DNA from: Actinomycetota bacterium | GTDB taxonomy: Bacteria > Actinomycetota > Actinomycetes > Nanopelagicales > Nanopelagicaceae | NCBI GenBank assembly: GCA_947496345.1 | Contig: CANMCL010000002.1 | Span: 1-34,417 of the forward strand | DNA length: 34,417 bases | Direction of reading: 5' to 3' | Shown: positions 24,190-31,202 of the stretch, one piece after another | Numbering within the stretch: position 1 is the first letter of the stretch | Layout: every line of letters begins with the position of its first letter | Made by a program: the position numbers and the translations under genes | Notes under the pieces: generated by a model | Told to the model about the DNA's origin: nothing | Seen by the model: only the letters and a program-made list of their open reading frames with translations | Databases searched by the model: none

Positions 24190-25503
24190 TCACACCTCGG
24201 CAGGGGCCGCTTCAGGCTCTTCGCTCTCGGCTGGGGCTGCCAGCGGTATGGTTTCAAGCAGCGCTGACTCCAAAATGGGGGCTGCGATCTCTATCTGCCA
24301 GGAACGTGCACCCAGAGTAGCCAAAGCACCTGCTACCTCGCCCTTAGGGGCGTTCCAGCAGATCCGGCGGATGTATTCCGGGGTAAGCATATTTTCAAGG
24401 GGGATAGAGAGCTCTTCCGCCTTTGCCAGTAAGCGAGCCTTGGCGTGGGTAAGTGGTGCGTATTTATCCGGAAAGCGCTCGCGCCAAATCTTTAGCGGCG
24501 GCAGTGAATCAGAGTCGGTTCTAACTTGTGGCCATTGGTCTTCGCTCAGGGCTACGGCATCGGAAATAGCGCTAAGCCAAGAAGCGGCGTTCTCCAGCCA
24601 GCGCGCTCGCAAACCAAGTGGACGGAGAATTCGCTCTAAATCCTTCTTTGTCTTAATCGTCTTCACATGGGCGACGCTGGCGATCTCCACGATTGCTGCA
24701 TCGGAGAGAAGGCGACCTTGCGAGATGTCGGCCTCCTGTGCGATTTCATTTCGAACAGTCCAAAGCGCGCGTACTAGCGCTAACTGATTTCGTTTCTTAA
24801 TTTTGTGCATCCCCGAAGTTCTGCGCCAAGGATCAACGCGAGGCGGTGGTGGGGGAGCATCAAGAATTGCTTGAAATTCTTCGTTCGCCCACTTCAATTT
24901 ATTAGCGCTCGCCAAAAGTCCATAAACCTTTTCACGTAGTTCAACCAATAACTCCACATCAAGTGCGGCGTAATTTAGCCATTCTTGTGGCAATGGTCTT
25001 TGTGACCAATCAGCTGCCGAGTGTTCCTTGGCTAGTGAGACCTCCATAAGTGATTCAAGAAGTGGTCCCAGCCCAACTCTTGGCAGTCCGGCGATACGGC
25101 CACCGAGTTCGGTATCAAATAATTTTTTGGGATTAATTCCCAACTCGCGCAGACATGGAAGATCCTGCGTGCTGGCGTGCAGAATTACTTCATCGCTCTG
25201 CAAGAGTTCATTTAACTCAATGAATAAACGGTGCTTTGGCCCAAAGGGGATCGGATCAATTAGATGCAAACCACCACCATTGCGTTTAATCTGAATGAGA
25301 TATGCACGTGCGCTAAATTTAAAACCAGATGCTCTTTCGGCATCAACGGCAAAGGGGCCAGAACCTTTTGCTAAATCACGGAGTGCGTTTTCAAATGATG
25401 CTTCGTCTGCAATAATTTTTGGAACGCCCTCGGCAGGTGCCAAAAGTGGAATAGCGGTGATTACCGGTTCGTTATCGGGGGAGTCCTCTTTTACATTATC
25501 CAT
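24190..25503 (-). CDS. rnd: ribonuclease D / HRDC-domain 3'-5' exonuclease
   Basis: An RNA-processing exonuclease of the DEDD family. The exonuclease domain shows VDAERASGFKFSARAYLIQIKR (motif I D and E), LHASTQDLPCL (motif II) and LNYAALDVELLVEL (motif III). An HRDC domain follows, starting near RNQLALVRALWTVRNEIA. Start 25503 (MDNVKEDSPDNEP, 437 residues) is preferred: the longer frame to 25596 would overlap the DUF3000 gene by 71 bp with a low-quality N-terminus. A 22-bp gap follows the DUF3000 gene. The tail is Ala/Glu/Pro-rich. Confidence 0.9.
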   Translation of the reverse strand: MDNVKEDSPDNEPVITAIPLLAPAEGVPKIIADEASFENALRDLAKGSGPFAVDAERASGFKFSARAYLIQIKRNGGGLHLIDPIPFGPKHRLFIELNELLQSDEVILHASTQDLPCLRELGINPKKLFDTELGGRIAGLPRVGLGPLLESLMEVSLAKEHSAADWSQRPLPQEWLNYAALDVELLVELREKVYGLLASANKLKWANEEFQAILDAPPPPPRVDPWRRTSGMHKIKKRNQLALVRALWTVRNEIAQEADISQGRLLSDAAIVEIASVAHVKTIKTKKDLERILRPLGLRARWLENAASWLSAISDAVALSEDQWPQVRTDSDSLPPLKIWRERFPDKYAPLTHAKARLLAKAEELSIPLENMLTPEYIRRICWNAPKGEVAGALATLGARSWQIEIAAPILESALLETIPLAAPAESEEPEAAPAEV

Positions 25504-25525
25504 ATATAAAATTTTTAGCGCGCGG

Positions 25526-26107
25526 CTAGGCCTTGCGACGAGCCGCCGAAATTGGAGCAACGCCTTCAACGACCGGAGGCAAACCGGCAACTTCACCGAG
25601 AAGATTGCACCAGGCTAAGACGTGAGAGACCATCTCGTTAGCATCTTTAATAATCGGGCTCCAAGATGCGCGAATCTCAATTTCCGATTCATCGTTGCGA
25701 GGCGATAGTTTGCCAAAAGATGCGCTTGAAACTCGAGTCACCGTTCCGCTAGGTGCGTTAAATTCGCAGCCTGCCGCAGAAAGTGAATCAAGGAGCCAAC
25801 TCCAGCCGACTTCTGGCAGAAGTGGATCATCTTGCATCGCCTCATCAACATCTGCACGCAAAAATGTGACACAACGGAATTCGCCTTCCCAAGTATCTTG
25901 CCCACCTGGTTCATGCAAGAGAACGAAACGACCAGATGCGATCTCGTCTTCGGCATCACCAAGCAGGCCATTTGATACATCTGCAGTAAATGCGAATGAG
26001 TAAGTCGCCAATTTTTGCGGGGCTGGAACTTCTTCCAAAATAATTTCAGATCGTGGAGTTACGGATCGAAGGTGATCAACCATGCGATTAAATTGGGCTA
26101 CATCCAC
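25526..26107 (-). CDS. DUF3000 family protein
   Basis: A conserved actinobacterial protein of unknown function, 193 residues, soluble, with no signal peptide or membrane segment. DUF3000-like features include LEEVPAPQKLATYSFAFTADV, FVLLHEPGGQDTWEGEFRCV and the C-terminal AWCNLLGEVAGLPPVVEGVAP. It sits directly upstream of the HRDC ribonuclease D gene, the usual place in this phylum, which suggests but does not prove an RNA-related role. GTG 26107 starts the frame, with TAGAAT 6 nt upstream and no Shine-Dalgarno. Confidence 0.85.
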   Translation of the reverse strand: MDVAQFNRMVDHLRSVTPRSEIILEEVPAPQKLATYSFAFTADVSNGLLGDAEDEIASGRFVLLHEPGGQDTWEGEFRCVTFLRADVDEAMQDDPLLPEVGWSWLLDSLSAAGCEFNAPSGTVTRVSSASFGKLSPRNDESEIEIRASWSPIIKDANEMVSHVLAWCNLLGEVAGLPPVVEGVAPISAARRKA

Positions 26108-26113
26108 TGCTTA

Positions 26114-26119
26114 ATTCTA
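26114..26119 (-). promoter_or_regulatory. -10 hexamer TAGAAT of the DUF3000-rnd unit
   Basis: On the minus strand TAGAAT is followed by TAAGCA and the GTG at 26107. This is the same hexamer and spacing as at dxs, here with a GTG start. Confidence 0.65.
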
Positions 26120-26164
26120 AAGATGGCGGCGCAAGATAAGTGGGAGGCAGGGCGCAAGACTGTG

Positions 26165-26170
26165 TAACCT
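26165..26170 (+). promoter_or_regulatory. possible -10 hexamer TAACCT of the EamA transporter gene
   Basis: TAACCT lies 8 nt before ATG 26179. The same hexamer precedes the SRPBCC gene with 6-nt spacing. Confidence 0.4.
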
Positions 26171-26178
26171 TGCTCGCC

Positions 26179-27021
26179 ATGGCCACCTTATTAGCGTTAC
26201 TTTCTAGCCTGTTATGGGGAACTGCTGATTATCACGGTGGAAAGTTAAGTAAAAAATATCCAGCGATTGCAGTTCTGGGTGTCACACAAGCTATCGGTCT
26301 TGTATTTGGAATTATCTTGGTTTTAGCCACAGGAGAATATTCTGCTAACGCTTTTGGAGATAATGGATATTTCATTCCAGGTGCGCTCGGAGGTGTATTC
26401 GGTTACATCGGTTTGATTTGTTTATATGCTGGACTAGCCACCGGAAGGATGGGAGTGGTAGCTCCGATTAGCGCATTATCTGCACTTATCCCCGTGGCTT
26501 ACGCTTTCTTTATTAAGGGAGATCGCCTATCCATAATTCTTTCGATTGGCGCAGCGCTAGCAATTGTCGGGGCTTTCTTAGCAAGCGGTCCAGAACTTTC
26601 ACAAGGCCTTCCGATCAAACCGCTAATTCTCGCACTTGGCGCAGCAGCTGGATTTGGTTTTGCTTTAGTTGGGATGGCAATTGGTTCGCAAGGTAGCGTG
26701 CTGATGACAATGGTGATGATGCGGGCAACCACATTATTTATCTCACTCGGAATACTTTTGAAGTATCGCACAATTGGCGGTTTGAATTTTAAGTTAGCAC
26801 CGGTTCTGATCTTTATTGGTTGCGCGGATGCCTTGGCAAATATTCTTCTGGGGATTGCAACCACCAAGGGAAGTTTAACTCTAGCCATGGTGCTTGGCGC
26901 TTTATACCCAATCTTTACTGCAGTATTAGCTTTCAAATTCTTAAACGAAAGATTGCATCGCATTCAATATATTGGAATTTTCGCGGCGGTTGCTGGCGTT
27001 GCGGTTATTTCCGCCTTCTAG
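26179..27021 (+). CDS. EamA/DMT-family transporter
   Basis: A ten-helix drug/metabolite transporter made of two EamA repeats, each of about five membrane helices, in 280 residues. It begins MATLLALLSSLLWGTADYHGGKL; the WG motif in helix 1 is typical of EamA. Repeat 1 ends near VGAFLASGPE and repeat 2 contains LGALYPIFTAVLAFKFLNERL, whose glutamate-containing motif is a family feature. ATG 26179 is preferred over an in-frame GTG at 26140, which would add a hydrophilic extension. The substrate is unknown; metabolite or amino acid efflux is common in the family. Its end overlaps the convergent RibD_C gene by 17 bp. Confidence 0.85.
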   Translation: MATLLALLSSLLWGTADYHGGKLSKKYPAIAVLGVTQAIGLVFGIILVLATGEYSANAFGDNGYFIPGALGGVFGYIGLICLYAGLATGRMGVVAPISALSALIPVAYAFFIKGDRLSIILSIGAALAIVGAFLASGPELSQGLPIKPLILALGAAAGFGFALVGMAIGSQGSVLMTMVMMRATTLFISLGILLKYRTIGGLNFKLAPVLIFIGCADALANILLGIATTKGSLTLAMVLGALYPIFTAVLAFKFLNERLHRIQYIGIFAAVAGVAVISAF

Positions 27022-27502
27022 CTTCAATAAATTGCGTACCTTCAACTTCTTTACGATCGATTTCAACAAAGTTTCCTAGTAGCGCTGCAATATCTATTGG
27101 GTTTTCGCCACCGGTGACAGAGGTAATACTTAGATAAATCCCATCTAGTGCTTGATTTAAAAGCAGATCATCGATAATTGATGGGCCTGATTCCACCAGA
27201 ACGTTCTCACCAAATTTTTTAATTCCTTTAGCCAGTGCTTCTGAAGGGGAGAGGTTCCACCAGTGCGCCAGGCGGTTATCTGCCAAGGAGTTGATCATTG
27301 ATCGGGATGAGATAACAACTGGCACAGGCGTGCGGTGATAAGGCTCGACCCGTGCAGTTTCGCCCCCAATTAAGAGAAAGTCCGCGCTGCGCCGACGGGC
27401 CAAGAATGCGGTTCGGTCTACCCCGCTCGTAATGCCGCGGGAATTTCCACTTTTGGCGGTGGAACCATCTGCGCCGACTACAAGAGAAGCAAATACCGCC
27501 AT
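27005..27502 (-). CDS. RibD C-terminal-domain (dihydrofolate-reductase-like) protein
   Basis: A stand-alone RibD_C reductase domain of 165 residues. Features include MAVFASLVVGADGSTA at the N-terminus, RRSADFLLIGGETAR, PVPVVISSRS and ENVLVESGPSIIDDLL, the pattern of NADPH-binding pyrimidine reductases. It lacks the deaminase half of RibD and is shorter than RibG-type reductases (about 200 residues or more), so riboflavin synthesis is only one possibility. The ATG has TAGCCT 6 nt upstream and no Shine-Dalgarno. It overlaps the convergent EamA gene by 17 bp. Confidence 0.75.
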   Translation of the reverse strand: MAVFASLVVGADGSTAKSGNSRGITSGVDRTAFLARRRSADFLLIGGETARVEPYHRTPVPVVISSRSMINSLADNRLAHWWNLSPSEALAKGIKKFGENVLVESGPSIIDDLLLNQALDGIYLSITSVTGGENPIDIAALLGNFVEIDRKEVEGTQFIEARRRK

Positions 27503-27508
27503 CTCAAA

Positions 27509-27514
27509 AGGCTA
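27509..27514 (-). promoter_or_regulatory. -10 hexamer TAGCCT of the RibD_C gene
   Basis: On the minus strand TAGCCT, 6 nt (TTTGAG), then the ATG at 27502. This predicts a leaderless transcript. Confidence 0.55.
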
Positions 27515-27546
27515 CCGCTCCAAGATGTGATGTCAGTGGAGGCGGA

Positions 27547-27552
27547 TATATT
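27547..27552 (+). promoter_or_regulatory. -10 hexamer TATATT of the small four-cysteine protein gene
   Basis: TATATT lies 7 nt before ATG 27560 and supports that start over the in-frame ATG at 27527. Confidence 0.5.
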
Positions 27553-27559
27553 TTTTTGC

Positions 27560-27745
27560 ATGATCATTTCCTGTGATACCTGCGCCATACGAGATGTTGG
27601 ATGCAATGATTGCATTCTGACTTATTTCATTACTAAGAAGGAGCCGATAGAAGCGCTCCACGAAATTCCCGACTCAACAGCCGAAGCCATAGATTTGCTT
27701 TCATCTCGAGGACTCGTACGCCCATTACGCTTTAATTCAGCGTGA
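27560..27745 (+). CDS. small four-cysteine conserved protein of unknown function
   Basis: A 61-residue protein beginning MIISCDTCAIRDVGCNDCI. C5, C8, C15 and C18 form CxxC-x6-CxxC, a compact metal-binding arrangement, most likely zinc. The rest is an acidic helix (EIPDSTAEAIDLLSSRG) ending in LVRPLRFNSA. Small proteins of this shape, ending in GLVxPLR, occur near NlpC/P60 genes in other Actinobacteria (from memory), as here. ATG 27560 is chosen over ATG 27527 because TATATT lies 7 nt upstream and the Cys motif then starts at the N-terminus. The function is unknown. Confidence 0.7.
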   Translation: MIISCDTCAIRDVGCNDCILTYFITKKEPIEALHEIPDSTAEAIDLLSSRGLVRPLRFNSA

Positions 27746-27793
27746 TATCCCCAGATTTATTTAAATTCACAGGCTAGCCACGCGTATCTCAAG

Positions 27794-27823
27794 TTGAGAT
27801 TGCACGAGCGCCCCCGTTAGCCT
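27794..27823 (+). promoter_or_regulatory. promoter of the NlpC/P60 gene
   Basis: TTGAGA (27794-27799), an 18-bp spacer and TAGCCT (27818-27823) fit a sigma70-like promoter. The ATG is 9 nt beyond the -10, so the leader is absent or a few bases long. This is the clearest -35 in the window. The gap from 27746 holds nothing else. Confidence 0.5.
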
Positions 27824-27832
27824 TTAACTCTT

Positions 27833-28867
27833 ATGTTAACCATCGGCCAAGGGTTTCGACTGCGATCAGTTGCTGCTGTCGTAGTTGCACTTTTCGCGAT
27901 CGCAGCTCCTATTTTTGTCGCGCCATCAGCGCAGGCCGCCCAAACTTTGGCAGAAGTGCAAGCTCGAGTTCGCCAACTTGAAGAAGAGGCAACCACCGCC
28001 GCAGAAGGCGCGCAAGAAGCGAAGGTAAGGCTGGCAACGCTAAACCGCACTCTCGCCGGAATTCAAGCGAAGAAAGAAGTACAGAGTCAGAGCGTTAGCG
28101 CTCTCTCTAAATCGTTGAGCGCAATTGCGGTAGAACAATACAAATCAGGTGGGCTAAGCCAGAGCCTAGAACTTCTATTTTCTTCTGATCCTGCACTTTA
28201 TCTCTCTGCCGCCGGTTCCTTAGAAGCGATAACTCGAAAAAAATCAGTTGAACTTCGCAAATTTCAGGCTGCAAAGCAACGCCTTACCGCAACTTCGCTA
28301 ACGGTTAACGACAAGTTAGCGCTTGTACAGGCAGCCCAAAAGAAATTAGCAGCCCAGAGCGCACGAGCGACCGCAAAGTTGGCTGAAGCGGAGTCGCTCT
28401 TATCCAAACTTAAGAAGGAAGACCGAGAGCGATTAGCTCGCCTTGCAGAACAAGAAGAAGATGCCGATCAAAAATCATCTTTGGCTGCAGCAAAAGCACT
28501 GTCGGGTGTTTCAGGTCGTTCCGGTAAAGCTCTGCAATATGCGCTGAAGCAAATTGGCGATAGGTACGTTTTCGGCGCTGACGGAATGACAACTTGGGAT
28601 TGTTCTGGTTTGACTATGCGAGCATTTCAAAACGCAGGCGTCTCACTACCGCACTCATCGCGCGCCCAATACAATTATGGAAAATCGGTAAAGCGCAGCG
28701 ATCTTAAGCCTGGAGATTTAGTCTTCTTCGGTCGGCCAATTTCGCACGTAGGAATTTATCTCGGTAATGGCAAGATGGTGCACGCACCTCGATCTGGATC
28801 ACGAGTAAAGGTTGCCAGCGCATCTAGTCTGGGACGCAAACCTTATGTCGGCGCCCGTCGCCTCTAG
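27833..28867 (+). CDS. secreted NlpC/P60 peptidoglycan endopeptidase (RipC-like)
   Basis: A cell-wall hydrolase that cleaves stem peptides in peptidoglycan. A signal peptide spans about 1-36, with a hydrophobic core (VAAVVVALFAIAAPIFV) ending in PSAQA. A long Ala/Lys/Glu-rich coiled coil follows (about 38-220). The C-terminal NlpC/P60 domain has the catalytic triad C257 (WDCSGL), H305 (ISHVGIYLG) and H317 (MVHAPRSG). It has 344 residues. Its place next to pimB' matches mycobacterial Rv2190c (from memory). The coiled coil probably mediates regulation or septal recruitment, as in related hydrolases; that part is inference. Confidence 0.93.
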   Translation: MLTIGQGFRLRSVAAVVVALFAIAAPIFVAPSAQAAQTLAEVQARVRQLEEEATTAAEGAQEAKVRLATLNRTLAGIQAKKEVQSQSVSALSKSLSAIAVEQYKSGGLSQSLELLFSSDPALYLSAAGSLEAITRKKSVELRKFQAAKQRLTATSLTVNDKLALVQAAQKKLAAQSARATAKLAEAESLLSKLKKEDRERLARLAEQEEDADQKSSLAAAKALSGVSGRSGKALQYALKQIGDRYVFGADGMTTWDCSGLTMRAFQNAGVSLPHSSRAQYNYGKSVKRSDLKPGDLVFFGRPISHVGIYLGNGKMVHAPRSGSRVKVASASSLGRKPYVGARRL

Positions 28868-28880
28868 CTTGATTGATTAA

Positions 28881-30026
28881 ATGACCGAAAAAACTATTTG
28901 CATCACAAATGACTTTGGTCCACGCGCCGGCGGAATTGAAACTTTCATCATTGGTCTTATTGAGCGGTTTCCTGCAGGATCGGTAACTGTCTATACATCA
29001 CAGCAAGGCGATACCAAAGCTTATGACCAGAACTGGCTAGATCAATTTGGCGTAAAAGTTTTTCGGGATAAATCTAAGGTTCTGCTCCCGACGCCAAGAG
29101 TGATTCGTGCTGTAAAACGTTTGATCGCCAATGAAGGAATTAAAGTCGTATTTTTCGGAGCCGCTGCGCCACTAGCGGTTATGGCGCGAGGGCTACGCAA
29201 AGCGGGCGCGCAAAAAATAGTTTCGCTAACCCACGGGCACGAAGTCTGGTGGGCCAAACTCTGGCCATTCAAATGGGCGATGCGCTACATCGGAAACCAC
29301 GTTGATCACCTTACTTACCTGGGAGATTTTACTCGCACGGAAATTGCTAAGTCGCTATCGGTAAATGCAGTATCTGCGATGGTGAAGATCGCTCCAGGAA
29401 TTGATACCGCACATTTCGCGCCCCATTCATCGGCTGACGAACTGCGAGAATCTCTGGGTCTTTCAGATAAAAAAGTGATTGTGAGCGTTGGTCGCTTGGT
29501 TCATCGTAAAGGCCAAGATTCATTGATCACAGCGCTACCTGAAATTTTGCAACACCATTCTGATGCGCATGTCTTGCTGATAGGCACGGGGCCTCATCAA
29601 AAACACTTAGAAGGTTTAGTTCAGAAATTTTCAGTACAAAATTCAGTAACTTTTATTGGTCGAATCCAATATGCAGATCTGCCGCGATACATTTCTGTTG
29701 GAGATATCTTCGCTATGCCATCTCGCTCTCGACTTGCTGGGTTAGAAGTTGAGGGTCTGGGAATTGTTTATCTTGAGGCTAGCGCTTGTGGCTTACCTGT
29801 TATTGCCGGCAAATCTGGTGGGGCACCCGATGCTGTGTTGGAGGGCGAGACTGGAATTACAGTTGACGGAAGAGATCCTGCTGCCATAGCTAGGGCCGTT
29901 AAATTTTTATTTGATGATCCAACGATGGCTAAAGAAATGGGTCAGCGCGGGCGGGAATGGATAAATTCGAATTGGCGCTGGGATATCTGGGCTGCGAATT
30001 TTAGGGAACTACTCAAAATAAATTAA
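28881..30026 (+). CDS. pimB: phosphatidylinositol monomannoside mannosyltransferase PimB' (GT4)
   Basis: A GT-B glycosyltransferase predicted to add the second mannose from GDP-mannose to phosphatidylinositol monomannoside, a step toward PIMs and lipomannan. The N-terminal motif FGPRAGGIETFIIGL and THGHEVWWA are in the acceptor half. VSVGRLVHRKGQDSLITALP and RLAGLEVEGLGIVYLEASA, followed by GKSGGAPDAV, match PimB' closely. It has 381 residues. It begins 13 bp after the NlpC/P60 stop and may be co-transcribed. Its 3' end overlaps the convergent response-regulator gene by 14 bp. Another GDP-mannose-dependent GT4 activity is the main alternative. Confidence 0.85.
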   Translation: MTEKTICITNDFGPRAGGIETFIIGLIERFPAGSVTVYTSQQGDTKAYDQNWLDQFGVKVFRDKSKVLLPTPRVIRAVKRLIANEGIKVVFFGAAAPLAVMARGLRKAGAQKIVSLTHGHEVWWAKLWPFKWAMRYIGNHVDHLTYLGDFTRTEIAKSLSVNAVSAMVKIAPGIDTAHFAPHSSADELRESLGLSDKKVIVSVGRLVHRKGQDSLITALPEILQHHSDAHVLLIGTGPHQKHLEGLVQKFSVQNSVTFIGRIQYADLPRYISVGDIFAMPSRSRLAGLEVEGLGIVYLEASACGLPVIAGKSGGAPDAVLEGETGITVDGRDPAAIARAVKFLFDDPTMAKEMGQRGREWINSNWRWDIWAANFRELLKIN

Positions 30027-30636
30027 TGCTCCGACCTTTTGTTACCGCACCAAATCGATTACTAACTCCAAATTTGCGATAGATCGCCGTCAAATGTGTC
30101 TTAAAAGTCGCCTCTGAAATAAATAGCGATTTTGCCAATTGACTATTTGTACCAGGCAGTGAGAGCGCGTGAAGAACTATTAATTCTCGTGGCGTTAGAA
30201 GATCAGCTGCCTCAGATTTCTTTAGCGCGTTGGTCAGATCTGCTGCGGTGAAGTTCTTTGGTTGCCGCAGCGCACTTCTTAAAGACGATACAACATCCTC
30301 GAGCGGTGCGCTCTTCTTCACAAAGGCGCTTGCTCCCGCTCGCATCGCAGCGATCAGATGACTCTCTTCATCACTCATCGTAAGTATGACTATCGCCATT
30401 TCTTTGGAGTGCTTTCGGATCCATTGCACGATATCAAGGCCAGATCCATCTGGCAGGTTTAGATCAAGAATCACTCCATCAGGAGACTTGTGAGCAATTT
30501 GCGCAAAAGCCTCGGTGCGACTAGCCGCCTCGCCACAACAAGACATGCCCGCACTTTCAATTGCTCGTTTTATTCCAGATCTAACTGAAGGATGATCATC
30601 TACTAATAAGATTTGCGGGGTTTCAAAATCTTTCAA
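30013..30636 (-). CDS. NarL/LuxR-family response regulator
   Basis: A transcription factor controlled by phosphorylation. The receiver domain starts ILLVDDHPSVRSGI; acidic pocket D13 and D14, phosphoacceptor D58 (VILDLNLPDGSG), then LTMSD and KKSAP. A LuxR helix-turn-helix follows, LTPRELIVLHALSL and NSQLAKSLFISEATFKTHLTAIYRKFGVSNR. TTG 30636 (MKDFETPQILL, 207 residues) overlaps the kinase stop as TTGA; another TTG at 30654 is possible. It is the last gene of the fadD-kinase-regulator operon. Its targets are unknown; no matching operator could be identified. Confidence 0.9.
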   Translation of the reverse strand: MKDFETPQILLVDDHPSVRSGIKRAIESAGMSCCGEAASRTEAFAQIAHKSPDGVILDLNLPDGSGLDIVQWIRKHSKEMAIVILTMSDEESHLIAAMRAGASAFVKKSAPLEDVVSSLRSALRQPKNFTAADLTNALKKSEAADLLTPRELIVLHALSLPGTNSQLAKSLFISEATFKTHLTAIYRKFGVSNRFGAVTKGRSINLF

Positions 30637-31202
30637 AGAGTTATTGCGACACAAGTCCCTGAATTAGTTGATAAATAAGTAAAAGCGCCACCAAGTTGTT
30701 CAGTTCGCTCTTTTATACCGATCAAACCTAAACGTGAACTATCCAAGGTCGCACCTCCTACTCCGTTATCGCGCACTTCTAGGTAGGTGTGATTTTCAAC
30801 TTGGCTAAGAAATATTTCAATCTCGCTACCCCCAGAGTGGCGGACAGAATTTCGCAACAACTCTGTAGCTATTGCGGTTATCTCCACTCCTAGCGCAGGT
30901 TCAATATCGAACTCGGCGATCTCGACACGTGATAACCGAGCACCGCATATCTGGGTAGCCGCATACGCTAATTTCTCCTGAACGGATTCAAGGTGAGGTT
31001 CTCTGAGTTGGTACATCTCACGACGAACTTTTGTGATCATATCGTCGACTTGAAAGCGCAACGAACGTATCCCTTTGCGCACCGGTGCTTGAGTATCGGC
31101 AGCAGCCAACAAAAGATCTAACTCATAACCAAGTGCGACTAAATCTTGCGCCACCCCGTCGTGAAGTTCCCGGGCTAAAGCTAAGCGCTGCGGCGTGATC
31201 AC
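30633..31202 (-). CDS. sensor-less histidine kinase (HisKA_3 + HATPase_c)
   Basis: A minimal 189-residue kinase. It starts at GTG as MITPQRLALARELHDGVAQDL, so the phosphorylatable H14 of the HisKA_3 helix is almost at the N-terminus. The ATPase domain has the N box ELLRNSVRHSG, G1 RDNGVGG and G2 LGLIGIKERTEQLGG. There is no membrane segment, PAS or GAF domain. An in-frame TAA sits directly before the GTG (31203-31205), so a longer form is impossible without a frameshift. GTGA overlaps the fadD stop, giving translational coupling. The input signal must come from a partner protein or from the cytosol. Confidence 0.9.
   Translation of the reverse strand: MITPQRLALARELHDGVAQDLVALGYELDLLLAAADTQAPVRKGIRSLRFQVDDMITKVRREMYQLREPHLESVQEKLAYAATQICGARLSRVEIAEFDIEPALGVEITAIATELLRNSVRHSGGSEIEIFLSQVENHTYLEVRDNGVGGATLDSSRLGLIGIKERTEQLGGAFTYLSTNSGTCVAITL

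Noticed and set aside
24248..24787. 179-residue open frame on the plus strand
   Set aside because: It is antisense to the HRDC region of ribonuclease D; its composition follows the complementary codons and there is no promoter, Shine-Dalgarno or family resemblance.
26499..26963. 154-residue open frame on the minus strand
   Set aside because: Complement of the EamA transporter repeat; Ile/Lys/Pro-rich pattern mirrors the hydrophobic codons of the real gene.
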